In this document: piece by piece, positions 27,719-35,900 of the stretch
Layout of the letters: the number at the start of each line of letters is the position of its first letter
How positions within the stretch are numbered: the stretch's first letter is position 1
NCBI RefSeq assembly: GCF_020740795.1
Contig: NC_067282.1
Coordinates: 129,265,132-129,329,131, forward strand
Source of the DNA: Apus apus
Lineage: Eukaryota > Chordata > Aves > Apodiformes > Apodidae
Direction: 5' to 3'
DNA: 64,000 nucleotides
Program-made: the position numbers and the translations under genes
The notes under the pieces: generated by a model
Told to the model about the DNA's origin: nothing
The model's database searches: none
What the model saw: only the letters and a program-made list of their open reading frames with translations

Positions 27719-29522
27719 GTAATAAAAAGCTTGGAACCTGTTTCTTCTGGGTCTATCCTAGAAAAACATTAACAATAATTTAGTGGTTATACACCTAAAT
27801 GCATTCTGCTAGCATCATATATTCCAGCTTGACGCAGGAGGAAAGAAAAATTAGATGAGAGAAAGTACATTTCTGCCTTACTAACTGTTTTTCTCTTTCC
27901 CACACAACTGTTAAGTCACAAACCAAGTTCCACCAACAATATAAGGCAGCTAAACCTAACAGTTCACTACTATGAGGAGAACCCCATGGCTCCTTCCCTT
28001 CCTTCTGACAGTATCTCTTCACTGGCTCTTCTGGGACGCTCTTAAGCTCATCTAACATCCTGTATAAACAGCAGATCAAACCCCTTTTCTTCTTCATCTG
28101 TGGATGGGGAACAAACTAATGGATTTGTTTTCTGCCATTTTACCATGCTGATTTGGCTTACTGAGCAGTCCCAGAGAAGAGACAAAGCGAGGCATTACTC
28201 TCTTTAAGCAGGCCTGAGCCACCAGTTGCCTCAGCTTTTTTGCCAACTGACTTCAACTGGAGCTGTGGTAAAGGATGCACAAAGAAACCAAATGCCCCTA
28301 GATTTCCAATCTGAACAAAGACCTTCACTTTCTTGTCATCATTTCCTCCTTGAACTCTAATTCAACCACTTTCAATCCCTCCCCTTCAAAAAATACCACC
28401 AGAACGATGTGGTTTTTACAACAGTCAGACAAATAAAGGCAAATCTGACCACATCCATTTTCAAGTGTCCTGTCTGAGCTCCGTTTTTTCAAATTTATTT
28501 TTAATTGTTGCCACATTGCAATACAGTATATATTTAGCAAAACAAACAAACAAACAAAAAAAAACAAACACTGAATGGGATTTAGGAGTGAATGTTTGGC
28601 TTCTATTTGCTTCATTCCGTAGTCTTACAACCTTACTCCACACATGCCTTACAAAAACTTGTGCATTTCACAGTTCTTTTGTTTTCCCTTCCTAGAGTGT
28701 TTTATGGAACGAGTTCTGCTCTTCCTCTTCTTGCACTGTAACAATTTAAACTGAAGGACACACGTGGGGCCCTACATCAACTAATACACAGCACGCTTTT
28801 ACCCCCTGCCCCGTCACTCTGTGCTGCTTCACAAGCAGCCACACTTCATTCAGCCCGATCTTTACGACTTCTGATACAAACACCTACAACTTCAGGCCCG
28901 GATGCCTTTTACTCCCGCAATGCCGCAGGCCCCAACATCAAGCGCCACTTTAAACGCCACCATCCTCACCTGCTCCTGAATCTGCAGACGCCAACCGCAC
29001 ACCCAGCCTGCAGGAGGACGCTGGCGGAGCCCTGACAAACTGCTTCCCCTCGCCCTCGGAGCAGCCTGAGCAGCCCGGCTTGAGGCCGGGCACGGCCCCG
29101 CACCAAGACGCGCACCCCGAGCGCACACGCTCGCTGGCAAACAGCGGCATCCGCATTTCCACCACCCACACGCAGACAAGGCACCACAAACCCAGCCCAG
29201 CGCCGCAACCCCGAGCTGCAGGCGGGTCTCACGGGTTCGCTCACTCCTTCCCTCAGACCACCCGCAGCATCGACGCTCGCCAACCAAACGCCGTTTTCAG
29301 AGGCGTGCGCAGCCGGGACGGGAGGAAGGCCGCGGGCCTCAGCGCCCCACGCCGCACCCCGCAGCCCCCGCCACCGCGGCTGCCGCTCCTCTCACCTTCC
29401 CGCTGCGGGCCCTCCCTGCTGCTGACGGCAGGCCCGGAGGAGCAGGCCGCGCCGCGGCGGAGAAAGCCCCGCACGGCCCTGCCGCAGCCGCGGCACAGCG
29501 CGGCCCCGCCGCCCGCCGCCAT
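7080..29522 (-). CDS. MRPS35: MRPS35, mitochondrial small ribosomal subunit protein mS35 (complete, 8 coding exons)
   Basis: Joined coding exons, in transcript order: 29522-29396, 27478-27435, 26236-26069, 25670-25610, 22832-22693, 19302-19193, 17601-17532, 7358-7080. They sum to 999 nt, i.e. 332 residues plus TGA, near the 323 residues of the human protein. Every junction keeps frame and every intron is GT-AG. The product is a structural protein of the mitochondrial small ribosomal subunit (family knowledge). The first ~45 residues are rich in Ala, Gly and Arg with no acidic residue before about position 36, as in a matrix-targeting presequence. The conserved core reads [57 protein letters not shown] and [10 protein letters not shown], followed by a charged, probably helical C-terminus ending [12 protein letters not shown]. 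Introns 1-7 measure 1917, 1198, 398, 2777, 3390, 1591 and 10173 bp. Identity is very secure. Confidence 0.97.
10818..10877 (+). mobile_element. CR1 LINE, 60-bp 3' terminal fragment
   Basis: AGGTCCCTTCCAATCTGG followed by ATTCTCTGATTCTATGA is the CR1 3' end. It is the only clear transposon remnant seen in the 10-kb MRPS35 intron 7, antisense to the gene. Confidence 0.85.
12085..12130. repeat. Short near-perfect inverted repeat (hairpin)
   Basis: Two 19-nt arms (ACTTTTGAAACCTAAGTAG and CTGCTTAGGTTTCAAAAGT) pair with a single G-T wobble around the 8-nt loop CCTGACAC. It lies in MRPS35 intron 7. No transposon ends or known RNA were recognised around it. Confidence 0.8.
17532..17601 (-). CDS. MRPS35: MRPS35 coding exon 7
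   Basis: This 70-nt exon encodes the rest of Arg and then [20 protein letters not shown] and ESW. The acceptor is AATTTTCAG|G and the donor TGG|GTAAGC (phase 0). It was located by its protein motif. The family form is [17 protein letters not shown], so this copy carries GIH in place of AVY. Confidence 0.96.
17602..19192 (-). other. MRPS35: MRPS35 intron 6
   Basis: 1591 bp, AT-rich, no repeat or exon recognised apart from a T tract near 19161-19172. Confidence 0.85.
19193..19302 (-). CDS. MRPS35: MRPS35 coding exon 6
   Basis: It encodes [36 protein letters not shown] and two bases of the next Arg codon. The acceptor is TACTTGAAG|GTT and the donor ACAG|GTATGG (phase 2). The lysine-rich [12 protein letters not shown] segment is near-invariant in vertebrate mS35. 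A T-rich tract lies in the intron just past the donor. Confidence 0.97.
19303..22692 (-). other. MRPS35: MRPS35 intron 5
   Basis: 3390 bp, with a degraded CR1 at 22120-22266. The C-rich stretch around 20840-21000 looks like a decayed dispersed repeat that I cannot classify. Confidence 0.8.
22120..22266 (+). mobile_element. CR1 LINE, degraded 3' fragment
   Basis: It carries diverged CR1 3' text (CAGCTGGATGAATCCC, CTCCCTTCCAACCTCAAG) without a clean terminal repeat. It lies in MRPS35 intron 5, antisense to the gene. An ACCAGT triplet repeat sits directly before it. Confidence 0.75.
22693..22832 (-). CDS. MRPS35: MRPS35 coding exon 5
   Basis: It encodes (D)[19 protein letters not shown], then [20 protein letters not shown] and ARVVTLR, the most conserved part of the family. 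The acceptor is GGCACAG|ATT with a short, weak pyrimidine tract. The donor is AGA|GTAAGT (phase 0). Reading through the donor yields a few extra residues and a stop, so the exon must be spliced here. Confidence 0.98.
22973..23070 (-). mobile_element. CR1 LINE, short internal fragment
   Basis: It is diverged minus-strand CR1 matching the region where copies read TACTGG...CCAGAACTGGA...CTCCAG..GTCTCACC. It ends where a fresh CR1 3' end begins at 23071, so it is a separate, older remnant. Confidence 0.65.
23071..24075 (-). mobile_element. CR1 LINE, about 1 kb, RT and 3' region, degraded
   Basis: From left to right (3' to 5' of the element): AGAATGGTTTGGGT end, the CTGGGCAACCTGTTCCACTG block, CTCTTCTCCAGGGTGAACAA, the ACATCCCTCTGAATGACAGC block and a final GGCTGACTGAACTACAGTTCC block from the RT start. 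It has many indels and stops. It lies in MRPS35 intron 4 in the same orientation as the gene. The 5' limit is uncertain. Confidence 0.88.
24076..24747. other. Probable old repeat between two CR1 copies, unclassified
   Basis: It contains phrases such as TTGTTCCTGAACAAATCCAA and AAGTCCCCCATGAGATC that look like a dispersed bird repeat, perhaps a 5' extension of the flanking CR1. I cannot assign a family. No exon is seen. Confidence 0.35.
24748..25064 (+). mobile_element. CR1 LINE, 3' region
   Basis: It matches the CR1 3' ORF/UTR: TGAGGGGAGACC, TGGGCTGCCCAGGGAAGTGG, TTAGTGGTGGACCTGG and TCTTTTCCAACCTAAATGATTC. It lies in MRPS35 intron 4, convergent with the CR1 at 23071-24075. Confidence 0.9.
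25610..25670 (-). CDS. MRPS35: MRPS35 coding exon 4
   Basis: It encodes [20 protein letters not shown] plus one base (phase 1 exit), the direct continuation of the exon 3 block. The acceptor is CTGTTTCAG|ATT and the donor AAAG|GTGAGG. Human mS35 reads almost the same here. Confidence 0.97.
25671..26068 (-). other. MRPS35: MRPS35 intron 3
   Basis: 398 bp, the shortest intron of the gene; no repeat seen. Confidence 0.9.
26069..26236 (-). CDS. MRPS35: MRPS35 coding exon 3
   Basis: It encodes 56 residues beginning [15 protein letters not shown] and including [20 protein letters not shown] before GNLELIK. This block is highly recognisable in vertebrate mS35 ([32 protein letters not shown]). The acceptor is TTTTTTAG|CAT and the donor AAG|GTAAGA. 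Both ends are phase 0. Confidence 0.97.
26237..27434 (-). other. MRPS35: MRPS35 intron 2
   Basis: 1198 bp, AT-rich. An open plus-strand frame at 27173-27406 is chance. An A-rich tract lies near 26751-26790. Confidence 0.88.
27435..27478 (-). CDS. MRPS35: MRPS35 coding exon 2
   Basis: This 44-nt exon encodes (A)[14 protein letters not shown], a basic linker between the presequence and the mature region. The acceptor follows a pyrimidine tract (TTTTCCTTTCAG|C) and the donor is CCA|GTAAGT (phase 0). It is weakly conserved in the family, but the frame joins exactly to exons 1 and 3. Confidence 0.92.
27681..27718. repeat. (TAA)n microsatellite
   Basis: About 12.7 uninterrupted TAA units in MRPS35 intron 1. 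Confidence 0.95.
28538..28570. repeat. (AAAC)n low-complexity tract
   Basis: Imperfect AAAC repeats in MRPS35 intron 1. Confidence 0.85.
29396..29522 (-). CDS. MRPS35: MRPS35 coding exon 1 (mitochondrial presequence)
   Basis: It encodes 42 residues plus the first base of an Ala codon. It starts [20 protein letters not shown] and ends in GPQRE; the donor is GAAG|GTGAG (phase 1). The start was chosen because it is the first ATG after the GC-box stretch and sits in a perfect TISU motif. The composition (Ala, Gly, Arg, Cys; no early acids) fits a cleavable presequence. Continued reading past the donor gives a long open frame in the CpG island, which is not part of the protein. Confidence 0.93.
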
Positions 29523-29526
29523 CTTC
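29515..29526 (-). promoter_or_regulatory. MRPS35: TISU / YY1 element overlapping the MRPS35 start codon
   Basis: The minus strand reads GAAGATGGCGGC, an exact match to the TISU consensus SAASATGGCGGC, which is also a YY1 site. TISU marks genes with very short 5' leaders translated without scanning and is common among mitochondrial and housekeeping genes (established knowledge). It predicts a transcription start only tens of bases upstream. Confidence 0.85.
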
Positions 29527-29533
29527 TCCTTCT

Positions 29534-29551
29534 GCCCCCGCCCCCGCCCCG
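29534..29551 (-). promoter_or_regulatory. Overlapping GC boxes (Sp1/KLF-type)
   Basis: The plus strand has GCCCCCGCCCCCGCCCCG directly upstream of the MRPS35 start codon, giving overlapping GGGGCGGGG sites on the sense strand. This is typical of a TATA-less CpG-island promoter. Confidence 0.65.
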
Positions 29552-29756
29552 ACGGCAGCCGGCGGGGGCCGAGAGAGCCGCCAAGGCGAAGCGGGTTCTG
29601 CCTGTGACGAGGGGAAAGGCGGCTCTGAGCGCCCTCTGCGCCCGCCGTGTCCCCGCAGCAGGTCGCTTCCCCGAGCCCGGCTCGGGTTTTGCGGTGGCTG
29701 GAGGAAGCCGGGCGTACACCAGGCCGTGGGGGCGGAGGAGGCGCATCCCAGAGTCC

Positions 29757-30641
29757 GGGAGGAATGGGCTGATGCGGTTGCCGAGGCGCTCCTCGGGATC
29801 CTTGAGAAGGCACGGCAGTCAGCTTAAGTCCCTGCGGACTGGGAGGAAGGAAAGCTGCGGCCCGTTTTTGTACAAGGCTAGAAAGGAGGACCCTGGGAAC
29901 TACTGACCTGTCGGCCTCGCCTCTGTGCCTGGGGGGATCATGGAACAGATCCTCCTGGAAGACCTGCTGAGGCACGGGGGGGGGACAGGGAGGTGATCCA
30001 GGACAGCCAGCACGGCTTTATCAGGGGCAAATCCTGCCCGGCCAACACAGAGGCTTTCTACAACGGAGTGACTGCATCAGTGGACAAGGGAAAAGCAGTG
30101 GGTGTCATCCATGGGGACTTCTGCAAGGCCTTTGACACAGCCCCAAACATCCTTCTCTCTGTGTTGAAGAGATTTGGGGTTGATGGGTGGATAAGGAATT
30201 GGCTGGATGGTTGTTGCATCCAGAGGCGAGTGGTCAATGGCTCGATGTCCAGATGGAAAATGGTGATGTGGTGTCCCTCAGGAGTCAGTGCTGGGCCCAG
30301 TGTTGTTTAATACCTTCACTAATTATATTGACGGTGGCATTGAGGGCGCCCTCAGCAAGTTTGCCGATGACCCCAAGCTGGCTGGTGCAGTCCATGTGCC
30401 AGAGGGACAGGATGCCATCCAGAGGGACAGGATGCCATCCAGAGGGACCTGGAGGAGTGGGCCTGTGTGAACTTCATGAGGTGTTGGAGGTCCCATCTAT
30501 GGAGACATTCAAGGTCAGGCTTGATGGGGCACTGAGCAACCTCATCTAATTTTAAAAGTCCTTGCGCACTGCAGGGTGAGCTGGACTAGATGACCTTTAT
30601 AGGTCCCTTCCAACCCCACGCATTCTATGATCCTATGAAAA
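29757..30641 (+). mobile_element. CR1 LINE with RT core, inserted at the edge of the MRPS35 CpG island
   Basis: It starts in the RT-proximal block (GAATGGGCTGATGCGGTTGC), passes ACCCTGGGAACTACTGACC and GGGACTTCTGCAAGGCCTTT (palm motif A), then a GVPQGS-like block and the FADD catalytic motif near 30359-30370. It jumps at about 30480 to the 3' region and ends GTCCCTTCCAACCCCACGCA, ATTCTATGATCCTATGA. The RT is frameshifted and carries stops, so it is dead. The 5' third is unusually GC- and CpG-rich. Confidence 0.92.
30401..30440 (+). repeat. Perfect 20-bp tandem duplication inside a CR1
   Basis: The 20-mer AGAGGGACAGGATGCCATCC occurs twice in direct succession just after the FADD motif, followed by a third partial AGAGGGAC. 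Confidence 0.9.
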
Positions 30642-32129
30642 CAAGGGGGCTCAGCCCTGTGATGTGGAAACAAAACTATAACGCTACAATGTGCGTCAAT
30701 CTGTACATGATGGAGCAGCTTTTCTGTAATTTCAGCTTTTTTTCTGCTTCTCAACCAGTTAGCTCTAGGTGGTAGGTTCTTTTGTAGCAATATACTTGTA
30801 TCCCTGGCCATGCTCAAGAGTTCCTGGCTTTAATGTATTTGCTTCAAATTACAATACACCTGTAATGTATTTTACCCTTTCATTATTAATGTAGCGTCTC
30901 ACAATGACTTCATCTACTTTAACATAATTGTTGATCAGAATGCATCCTTATGAATTATGGATAGTGCTTAATTACTAGTTCCAATTACAACACAAAGATT
31001 TCAGTTACAGTTTTCCACAATAATTTTGTTAATATTACAAATTTGGAATTCTAGAATATCCATCCCATTGTTAGAAGCAGGTTGAAAAAGGATAAAACAA
31101 GATGTGTTGAAATTCATAATAGCTGTGTCTGATAATTGTTCCAAACTAAGACTAATTAATTGAATTGTATTAATGTTTTAACTCTCAGGAAGTTAATTCT
31201 GAAGCTAAACTGTCCAGGCATTAAAGAAAGCTGGACATCCAAGTGAGGATTTGACTTGAATGCCTGAAGAGGTTGAATTTATCCTGAAATAAAAAAATTG
31301 AATGTTTCAAGTAGTAAGTTGCCTGGACACACTTCTGGAGACAGAGAATACATATTCTTCATGCTTTATATATGGGATATATAAAATTGCATTGACTATC
31401 ATATTACATATTTAGAAATAGCCCTTATCAATATTAATTGCTTTTCCACTTTATAAAAATGTTATTTGATCTTCATTTTCAGAATATTTGTTAGGCACAC
31501 CCTGTTGTCCTGACAATGAAGTGTCATTGTCAAAGTTGAGAGAAACACTGTGTTTCTGTACACCTTCCCTCCTGTCAGTATCCTCCTGACAGAAACCTTG
31601 CAAGCCAATTTATGCACATGAAGACAAAATGGAGAATGGTGTGAATTTGTAAAGTTTGATAAATCTTAGTTTTATATTAATGCTTAATAAATATAGTGAA
31701 TTTTAGAAATACTAAGCTATGACTCAGGTGGCCTTACTGACCTTCTGAAGTGCTGCTGTATTCTTACTTGAATGTTCTTACTTAGAAGACTCTCTGAATG
31801 ATATCTTATTTTCCACATTAGGGTAACATAAGAAGAAGTCTTTTGTTGTTGAAAGCACGTAGTGCCAGTAACAGAACAAGATCCAGCTGCAGGTTTTTTG
31901 TGTTAACTAGGAGTTCCTGTTTCTTGACTTCAGCATGGATTGTTTTCACGTGTTGGGTTGCAGGATCAAAAGTTACTAATTTATTTTTAAATCCTCTTCA
32001 AATTGTTCATGCTTTTCCTGAAAAGAATCCAGTTAGTCACAATTATTGTTTATTCATCATGTTTCAGTACAATGGTCCAAGTTCAACACACTGCTGCTCA
32101 TGTTAGATTTTACTCAAGAACGTGAACAC
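30642..32129. other. Intergenic, nothing recognised
   Basis: AT-rich sequence between two CR1 copies; no exon or RNA gene identified. Confidence 0.6.
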
Positions 32130-32289
32130 CAAGTTGTCTATGATTCTAAAGCTGTGCTGGCTGTCCTGAATCACCTCCTTGTCCTCCATGTGCCTTAGCA
32201 TGTCTTCTGGGAGGGTCTGTTCCATGATCTTCCCAGGCACAGAGGTGGGGCTGACAGGTCAGTAGTTCCCAGGGTCCTCCTTTCTACCT
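32130..32289 (-). mobile_element. CR1 LINE, inverted 5' segment
   Basis: Minus-strand CR1 from the RT start region (AGGTGGGGCTGACAGGTC, AGTTCCCAGGGTCCTCCTT). It abuts a plus-strand CR1 segment from further downstream in the element. Confidence 0.82.
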
Positions 32290-32292
32290 GGG

Positions 32293-32765
32293 GGTTGATG
32301 GCAAACTGAGTATGAGCCAGCAGTGTGCCCTGGCAGCCAGGAGGGCCAACCATGTCCTGGGGTGCATCAAGCAGAGCGTTGCCAGCCGGTGAAGGGAGGT
32401 GATTGTCCTGTTCTACTCTGCACTGGTGAGGCCTCACCTTGAGCACTGCCTGCAGTTTTGGGCACCACAATATAAAAAACACACCAAGCTCTTGGAGAGA
32501 GTCCAAAGGAGAGACACAAGGATGGTGAATGGTCTGGAAGGGATGGCTTATGAGGAGCAGCTGAGGTCACTTGGATTGTTCAGCTTGGAGAAGAGGAGGC
32601 TGAGGGGTCACCTCACTGCAGTCTGTAGCTTCCTCACCTGGGGAAGAGATGGGGCAGGTCCTGATCCCTTCACTCCTGTGACCAATGACAGGACTTGGGG
32701 AAATGGCAGGAAGCTGAATCAGAGGGTCCCTTCCATCAGGACTCTTTCTCCATTCCATCTGGTCT
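32293..32765 (+). mobile_element. CR1 LINE, RT C-terminal region
   Basis: It reads ATGAGCCAGCAGTGTGCC, CTCACCTTGAGCACTGCCTG, CAGTTTTGGGCACC, then [10 protein letters not shown]-type coding. It lacks a proper CR1 3' end and runs into an A-rich tract. It pairs with the inverted segment at 32130-32289. Confidence 0.9.
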
Positions 32766-32828
32766 GGCTTCTCCAACAGATGTATACTTAAAAAAAATCC
32801 AGGACACACAGCCAGAGCTGTCTTCTTA

Positions 32829-32900
32829 CAAAAGAAAAGGAGAAAAAAAAAACAAACCAGCAACAAAACAAAAACAAAAAAGAAACAAACAAAAAGAAAT
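32829..32900 (+). repeat. A-rich low-complexity tract
   Basis: An irregular (A)nC/(A)nG stretch downstream of a CR1 fragment. Confidence 0.8.
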
Positions 32901-35900
32901 CCAAAGCCTGCCAGCACAGGTGCAAATAAAACTGTTTAAAATATGTATTTCTTATTCATTCCTGGATTTGGATTCTTTGGTGTTTGCATGACAAGACATT
33001 TTAGTAATTCAGTATCTCCTCTGCTCTGTGTGCTTATTTCTCTGTGAGAATGTAAGTCCATTTTTCTCATTAGCCCCATAACACTTGAGAAAATAGTGTT
33101 GGTTTTGAAATTGAAAAGAGTGAAAGAAAAAAAGGATAAATAGATGCATATAATAAAGATCAAGTTTTCTATGAGTGACCAAGAGACAAAACCATGAATG
33201 CAATAAAGTTACGGTATTTTTTCACTTTTTCATGCACCATCACTACTTATTATAAATTGCTACACAGATAAAATATTTTTTTGCTATTTATTTATAGCTG
33301 CTGCTTATAACTCTATTTTTGGCAGATGTCACTTGTTCAATTCATGTATGTCTCTGGTTATTTTTTTATTTAACCTTTTTTCATCCTAGCAAGCTTTTCC
33401 AAAAATCTTAAAAAAAAAAAAAAGTTTAATCTGTATTTTTATAATTAAACACTTACCTAAATGGCTTTTTCACATGCTCTAGCTTAATTCCATCACAGAG
33501 GAACTAGTTAAGATTAAACAGATATTCATAACGGTACTGCTGTAGTGATCCATTTAGAAGCACATAAAGTATAATTCAACGGACCTTCAGACGGGCCATA
33601 GATTTACCTCTCCATGCATTCTTGATCTCCTTCTTTAGCATACAAGTGTTCTTTACTTGTTTTGTTTTTCAAAAGCTCCAGTGCAACTTCATTTTTCATA
33701 TTAAAAACTATGATTTTGCATAAAAATGGTATCTTGGGAAGAAGAACAGATGTTATTTACAAAGGCAGATGAGCAGAAAGATATTGGAGATGTTAGATAA
33801 GTGTGTGTTCACTTTATATAGTTAAATCATAGATTATGTTACTACTATTTTCCTTTTGCCATCTTTTCCATCTTCTTGGTGAAAAAATAATAGCATTTTC
33901 AAGGGCTCTGTCTTCTCTCTCAATAAGACATTCTGGTTCCTCTTTAATTTTCCCAGTCAGATTCAATTTCACATTGATCTTTCAATAAACAAAAATATCT
34001 GTGAAAGAGAGAATTTGCTTCTATGATCAAATCCCACCCCTGAGTAACATGGAGTGCACAGAGCAGTGGCATGATAATTCCCAGGTAGCTATATCCCTTC
34101 TGCCTGTACTAAAGCTAAGTTAACCTGGGTTAATTTGATTGCTTGGTACACAGCATGCAAACACTTGGCCAGAATAGATTATAAATACTGAAGCCTGACT
34201 TTCTGGTCATGTCACATACGTGCACTACATGTTATATACTTTAGAATCAATAAAGAATTTAGATCTACCAAAGAGAATAACAAGCACTTGTCTTAAATTA
34301 CAGGAGATGGAAGTGAGAAACAGGAGATTTCTTGCTGAGAATAGTCTCTGTTTTGGGATTTGAGTTTATCATTTCAGAAGAATTGCAGCCTCAGACTCCA
34401 GATTAGTACAACAAGAGAAGGTAACATGGACCTGTTACTTAAAGAATTTTAAGTCTAATTTGCTTCTCTTCAGTATCAGCTGTGGTGATCCCATTGTTAA
34501 TCTATATTGCAGTTTCCTTAAGATTACTGGGGCCATGCTCATCAATTAAAGGTTGTATAAAAGAGCTTTCAGAAAAAAAAAGCTATATGGACATTTGTAA
34601 TTAAAATTAACAGAGTGTCTTAATTACTTTTTAACTCATACCTGTAAATGTTAAAATGTAACTGCACTTAACTGTCAAGGATCTTTGTTGTCTTTCCAAA
34701 CTCTCGTCAGTTATAACACACAGCTCCTACGCTAAAAGTCTCTCCTGAAGAAATAGTTAATATTTTGATCAGTCTTCTCAAATATACTTGTAATAAGCAC
34801 CCACTGTTAATGATATTCCATAACAACCTCAGTACCAATAAGAATATCCTTCTCCTCCAATGCATCACTAATGATTTAAACAAACCAAATAAAACAATGC
34901 TAGGACACTTAATATAATTGAAGGTAGGACTCGAGTAACAGTTGAGGTTCACTGTGCAAGAGTTTATATTGTCTCTTATTATTTGAAGCCTGCCCATGAC
35001 TGCTATGGGATACCTCCTCATCAATTAGAAAAAATACTCTATTTCAAGCTGTAATTTTGTCTTCCTTTTACACAGCATAAGCATATCAACAGATATTTTG
35101 CCCTGTATGGTAGCAGTTTCTTTTTGTTCATACAATGTATTTAGTGTTTTTATTTCTATTCATCCAGGTAGCAAAAATACTGTGAGTTTCTATTAAGATA
35201 TACTATGATTATAGTTTAAGAATTCTGATGACCTAGTTAAGAGCAGTAAACTTAAAGACCAAGTACACCTTACATTGCACACCAAGCTGTTCTCTAATGT
35301 CCAGGTAGAATAACGTAAGATCAGCAGAATTTGGCTTCAGCCTTCTAAAAAATACCTCTCATGGAATTCATTATAATTATTGCTTGATTTACAACAGTGC
35401 TTAAAATGGCAGACAAGATAAGGACCCTATGATGCTAGTTTTCAATAAACAGAATTTCCTTAGCATCATATAATGCCAGCTTATGATGTGTATTCTCCAT
35501 ATTCTCATGATTTCAATTTAACAATTTCCTTCTTTCCAAAAGCCTATAGAAGTGACCAAATAATTAGCAAGGCTGCATAGTTTTTTCAATTTGTTTCATC
35601 ACAGTACAGGATTATTGCTGTGCCCAGTGAGATCAAGAACAATGATGCCTGAAGCCAGGACATCCTAGAGCCTATGAACTCTTGAATATCAGATATCATT
35701 TGGATGGGCCCAACATTGTCTTTACCATACATCTATGAACTGAACCACTGGTCTGTGTATGAGAGGGAGGTACATTTCTGTAGCACACAGAGCCCACCAT
35801 GGCATTGGCACAGCATCTGTCTAATAGAAATTAGCACGCTTGAAACTTCACAAAACTATGGTGCAGAAGTCAAGGAACTGGATACTTTTCACAGTTCCTT

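Larger units (their letters stand above)
27479..29395 (-). other. MRPS35: MRPS35 intron 1
   Basis: 1917 bp; the first ~500 bp after exon 1 are CpG island, the rest AT-rich with a (TAA)n microsatellite and an (AAAC)n tract. Confidence 0.88.
28900..29780. promoter_or_regulatory. CpG island spanning MRPS35 exon 1, promoter and the start of intron 1
   Basis: A sharp rise in G+C and CpG against an AT-rich background, centred on exon 1. It runs about 500 bp into intron 1 and upstream to the edge of a CR1 insertion. Open frames inside it are GC-rich chance frames with no recognisable product. Confidence 0.88.

Noticed and set aside
28892-29287. 131-, 105- and 79-codon minus-strand frames in the CpG island
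   Set aside because: They overlap in several frames, are Cys/Arg/Ala-rich and lie in MRPS35 intron 1. Low stop density in GC-rich DNA explains them.
29080-29607. 175-codon plus-strand frame across MRPS35 exon 1
   Set aside because: Antisense shadow of the GC-rich exon and promoter; Pro/Arg composition, no domain.
29253-29975. 240-codon minus-strand open frame over the CpG island
   Set aside because: Only the 42 codons from 29522 to 29396 are MRPS35 exon 1; the rest is GC-rich intron and CR1/promoter sequence read through a good splice donor.
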